This document shows, in pieces, positions 3,772-5,267 of a stretch of DNA of 5,267 nt. This DNA is from an uncultured Butyricicoccus sp. (GTDB taxonomy: Bacteria; Bacillota; Clostridia; Oscillospirales; Butyricicoccaceae). The notes below the pieces were generated by a model. The model had not been told where the DNA came from. It did no database searches and saw nothing but the letters and a program-made list of their open reading frames with translations. Each line of letters opens with the position of its first letter. The stretch's first letter is position 1. The position numbers were made by a program, and so were the translations under genes. Location: positions 1-5,267 of the forward strand of contig USSI01000117.1 of the NCBI GenBank assembly GCA_900557315.1, given 5' to 3'.

Positions 3772-5267
3772 ATGAAAACGCTGTATTATGGCGGGCCAAT
3801 CCGCACGATGGAGGCAGAGGGGCTGGCTGAGGCGCTGCTGACCGAAAACGGCGTAATCGCTGCGGTGGGCAGTTTGGAGCATTTGCGGAGCTGGGCGAAG
3901 GGCGCGGCGGAGATCGACCTCGAGGGACGCGCGCTTCTGCCGGCCTTTATGGATGCGCACAGCCATTTTTCCGGCGCGGCGCACGCGCTGTTGCAGGCCC
4001 CGCTGGACGAGGCGGCCTGCTTTGACGACGTCGCGGACGCGCTTGCGCGGTTTATCGCGGAGAATCATGTCCCGCAGGGACAGTGGGTGGTCGGCAAGGG
4101 GTACGACCAGAACGCCTTGGCCGAACAGCGGCATCCTGCGCGGGAAATGCTGGACGGGGTATCGGCAGAGCACCCGATCATGATCGTGCACCAGTCCGGG
4201 CATATGGGGGTGTTCAACACGCGCGCCTTGGAACAGCTTGGCGTGACGGTGGACACGCCTGCGCCTGCGGGCGGTACGATCGGCAAGGAGGGCGGCGCGC
4301 TGACCGGTTATATGGAGGAAAACGCCTTTCTGCACTATCAGCAGCAGGTGCCCATGCCGGATGAACACGACCTGCTGGACGCCTATCGCCGCGTGCAGCG
4401 GCTGTATGCCTCTTACGGCATTACAACCGTGCAGGAGGGGATGCTGCCCGAAAGCCTGCTCCCGATTTACCGAACCCTGCTTGAGCATGGGCTGCTCGAA
4501 CTCGATGTGGTCGCATATCCGTCTGTGGACGCGCTCGATGCGGTCTGCAATGCCTTCCCGGAGGCAGTGCGGCGCTACCACGGGCATTTTAAGATCGGCG
4601 GCTGCAAGCTGTTCCTGGACGGCTCGCCGCAGGGGCGCACCGCCTGGATGCGCACGCCTTATCAGGGCGCGGCGGAGGGGTACCGCGGTTATGGCACAAT
4701 GACGGACGAGGCGGTGCGCGAGGCGCTGCTGCATGCATACCGGAGCGGGATGCAGCCGCTGGCGCACTGCAATGGCGACGCCGCTGCGGCGCAATGCCTT
4801 GCTGCGGCCGCGGCCGTTGAGCGGGAGCACCCGGATTTCCGGGACCTGCGGCCGGTGATGATCCATGCGCAGCTGCTGGATACCGACCAGATGGATGAAG
4901 TGGCGCGGCTGGGCGTGGTCCCCTCGTTTTTCGTCGCACATGTATACCAGTGGGGGGATACGCATATCAAAAACTTCGGTTTGGAGCGTGCAGGCCGTAT
5001 CAGTGCGGCGAAGGCTGCGCTCGACCGCGGCATCCCGTTCACCTTCCATCAGGACACGCCCGTCCTGCCGCCGGATATGCTGGGTACCATCTGGTGCGCG
5101 GTCAACCGCAAGACAAAGCGCGGCGTGACACTCGGCGCTGGCCAGCGCATCCCGGCGGAGGAGGCACTGCGCGCGGTGACGGAAAATGCCGCTTATCAGT
5201 ATTTTGAAGAGTCGTGGCGCGGTTCGCTGCATCCGGTGACCATGGTGATGGAAGAAATCTGCACCAT
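3772..5267 (+). CDS. YtcJ/NfdA-like metal-dependent amidohydrolase (partial, 3' end beyond window)
   Basis: An open frame of 498 codons reaches the right edge without a stop. It is an Amidohydro_3 (COG1574) protein: an N-terminal beta-sandwich start (residues 1-55), then a TIM-barrel metal site. Visible landmarks are H63-x-H65 in FMDAHSHFSG, SGHMGVFNTRAL, the lysine K279 in KLFLDGSPQGRTAW (a plausible carboxylated metal bridge), H332 in LAHCNGDAAA, H365 in MIHAQLL, and D428 in FTFHQDTPVLPPDML. Relatives hydrolyse amide-like bonds, for example N-substituted formamides, but most are uncharacterised. No signal peptide is seen. The ATG at 3772 has AGGGA 6 bases upstream. After the usual TENAAYQYFEE...GSLHP, the expected PGKxAD segment is not seen before the edge. 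The gene is divergent from the cupin. The family is sure; the substrate is unknown. Confidence 0.92.
   Translation, partial: MKTLYYGGPIRTMEAEGLAEALLTENGVIAAVGSLEHLRSWAKGAAEIDLEGRALLPAFMDAHSHFSGAAHALLQAPLDEAACFDDVADALARFIAENHVPQGQWVVGKGYDQNALAEQRHPAREMLDGVSAEHPIMIVHQSGHMGVFNTRALEQLGVTVDTPAPAGGTIGKEGGALTGYMEENAFLHYQQQVPMPDEHDLLDAYRRVQRLYASYGITTVQEGMLPESLLPIYRTLLEHGLLELDVVAYPSVDALDAVCNAFPEAVRRYHGHFKIGGCKLFLDGSPQGRTAWMRTPYQGAAEGYRGYGTMTDEAVREALLHAYRSGMQPLAHCNGDAAAAQCLAAAAAVEREHPDFRDLRPVMIHAQLLDTDQMDEVARLGVVPSFFVAHVYQWGDTHIKNFGLERAGRISAAKAALDRGIPFTFHQDTPVLPPDMLGTIWCAVNRKTKRGVTLGAGQRIPAEEALRAVTENAAYQYFEESWRGSLHPVTMVMEEICT

Noticed and set aside
3661..5232. Long minus-strand frame of 523 codons opposite the amidohydrolase
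   Set aside because: It is rich in Arg, His, Gln and Pro with no recognisable domain. It is an antisense shadow in GC-rich DNA of a plus-strand frame that carries all amidohydrolase motifs.
1..5267. CRISPR array, complete insertion sequence, or toxin-antitoxin pair
   Set aside because: No regularly spaced repeats, no transposase and no small paired genes were seen on either strand.

Overview
The window looks like a chromosomal segment of a GC-rich member of the Firmicutes (Clostridia, perhaps an Oscillospiraceae/Ruminococcaceae-type gut anaerobe). This placement is an inference from four things: purine-rich Shine-Dalgarno sequences before every gene, sigma-A-type promoters, a tRNA gene with an encoded CCA end, and GC-rich coding DNA separated by AT-rich intergenic regions. 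The first 600 bases are visibly more AT-rich than the rest.

Layout. Positions 1-420 look like the scar of a mobile element: a hairpin terminator, a 67-residue C-terminal piece of a tyrosine recombinase, and a tandem 11-bp repeat. Next comes a minus-strand tRNA-Gln(CTG) at 423-496 with its own strong promoter (541-569) and a palindromic terminator (385-418). The recombinase piece sits at the 3' end of the tRNA, a classic integration site.

From 633 to 3116 there is a divergent pair: a LysR-type regulator (minus, 633-1538) and a sodium/alanine-type AGCS symporter (plus, 1680-3116). The shared intergenic region holds a near-textbook LysR arrangement, a 17-bp dyad with a T-N11-A core centred about 65 bases upstream of the predicted symporter start. 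The regulator therefore probably controls both the symporter and itself.

A bidirectional terminator (3125-3157) separates the symporter from a convergent small cupin gene (minus, 3177-3590). The cupin promoter has a 19-bp spacer with a central dyad, as in MerR-family-activated promoters, but no MerR gene is in the window. Divergent from it, a YtcJ/NfdA-like metal-dependent amidohydrolase begins at 3772 and runs off the right edge. Symporter plus amidohydrolase could mean import and hydrolysis of amino-acid-like amides, but only their proximity suggests this.

I found no CRISPR array, rRNA, complete insertion sequence or clearly novel multi-gene system. The most interesting items are the two regulatory regions and the integration scar.
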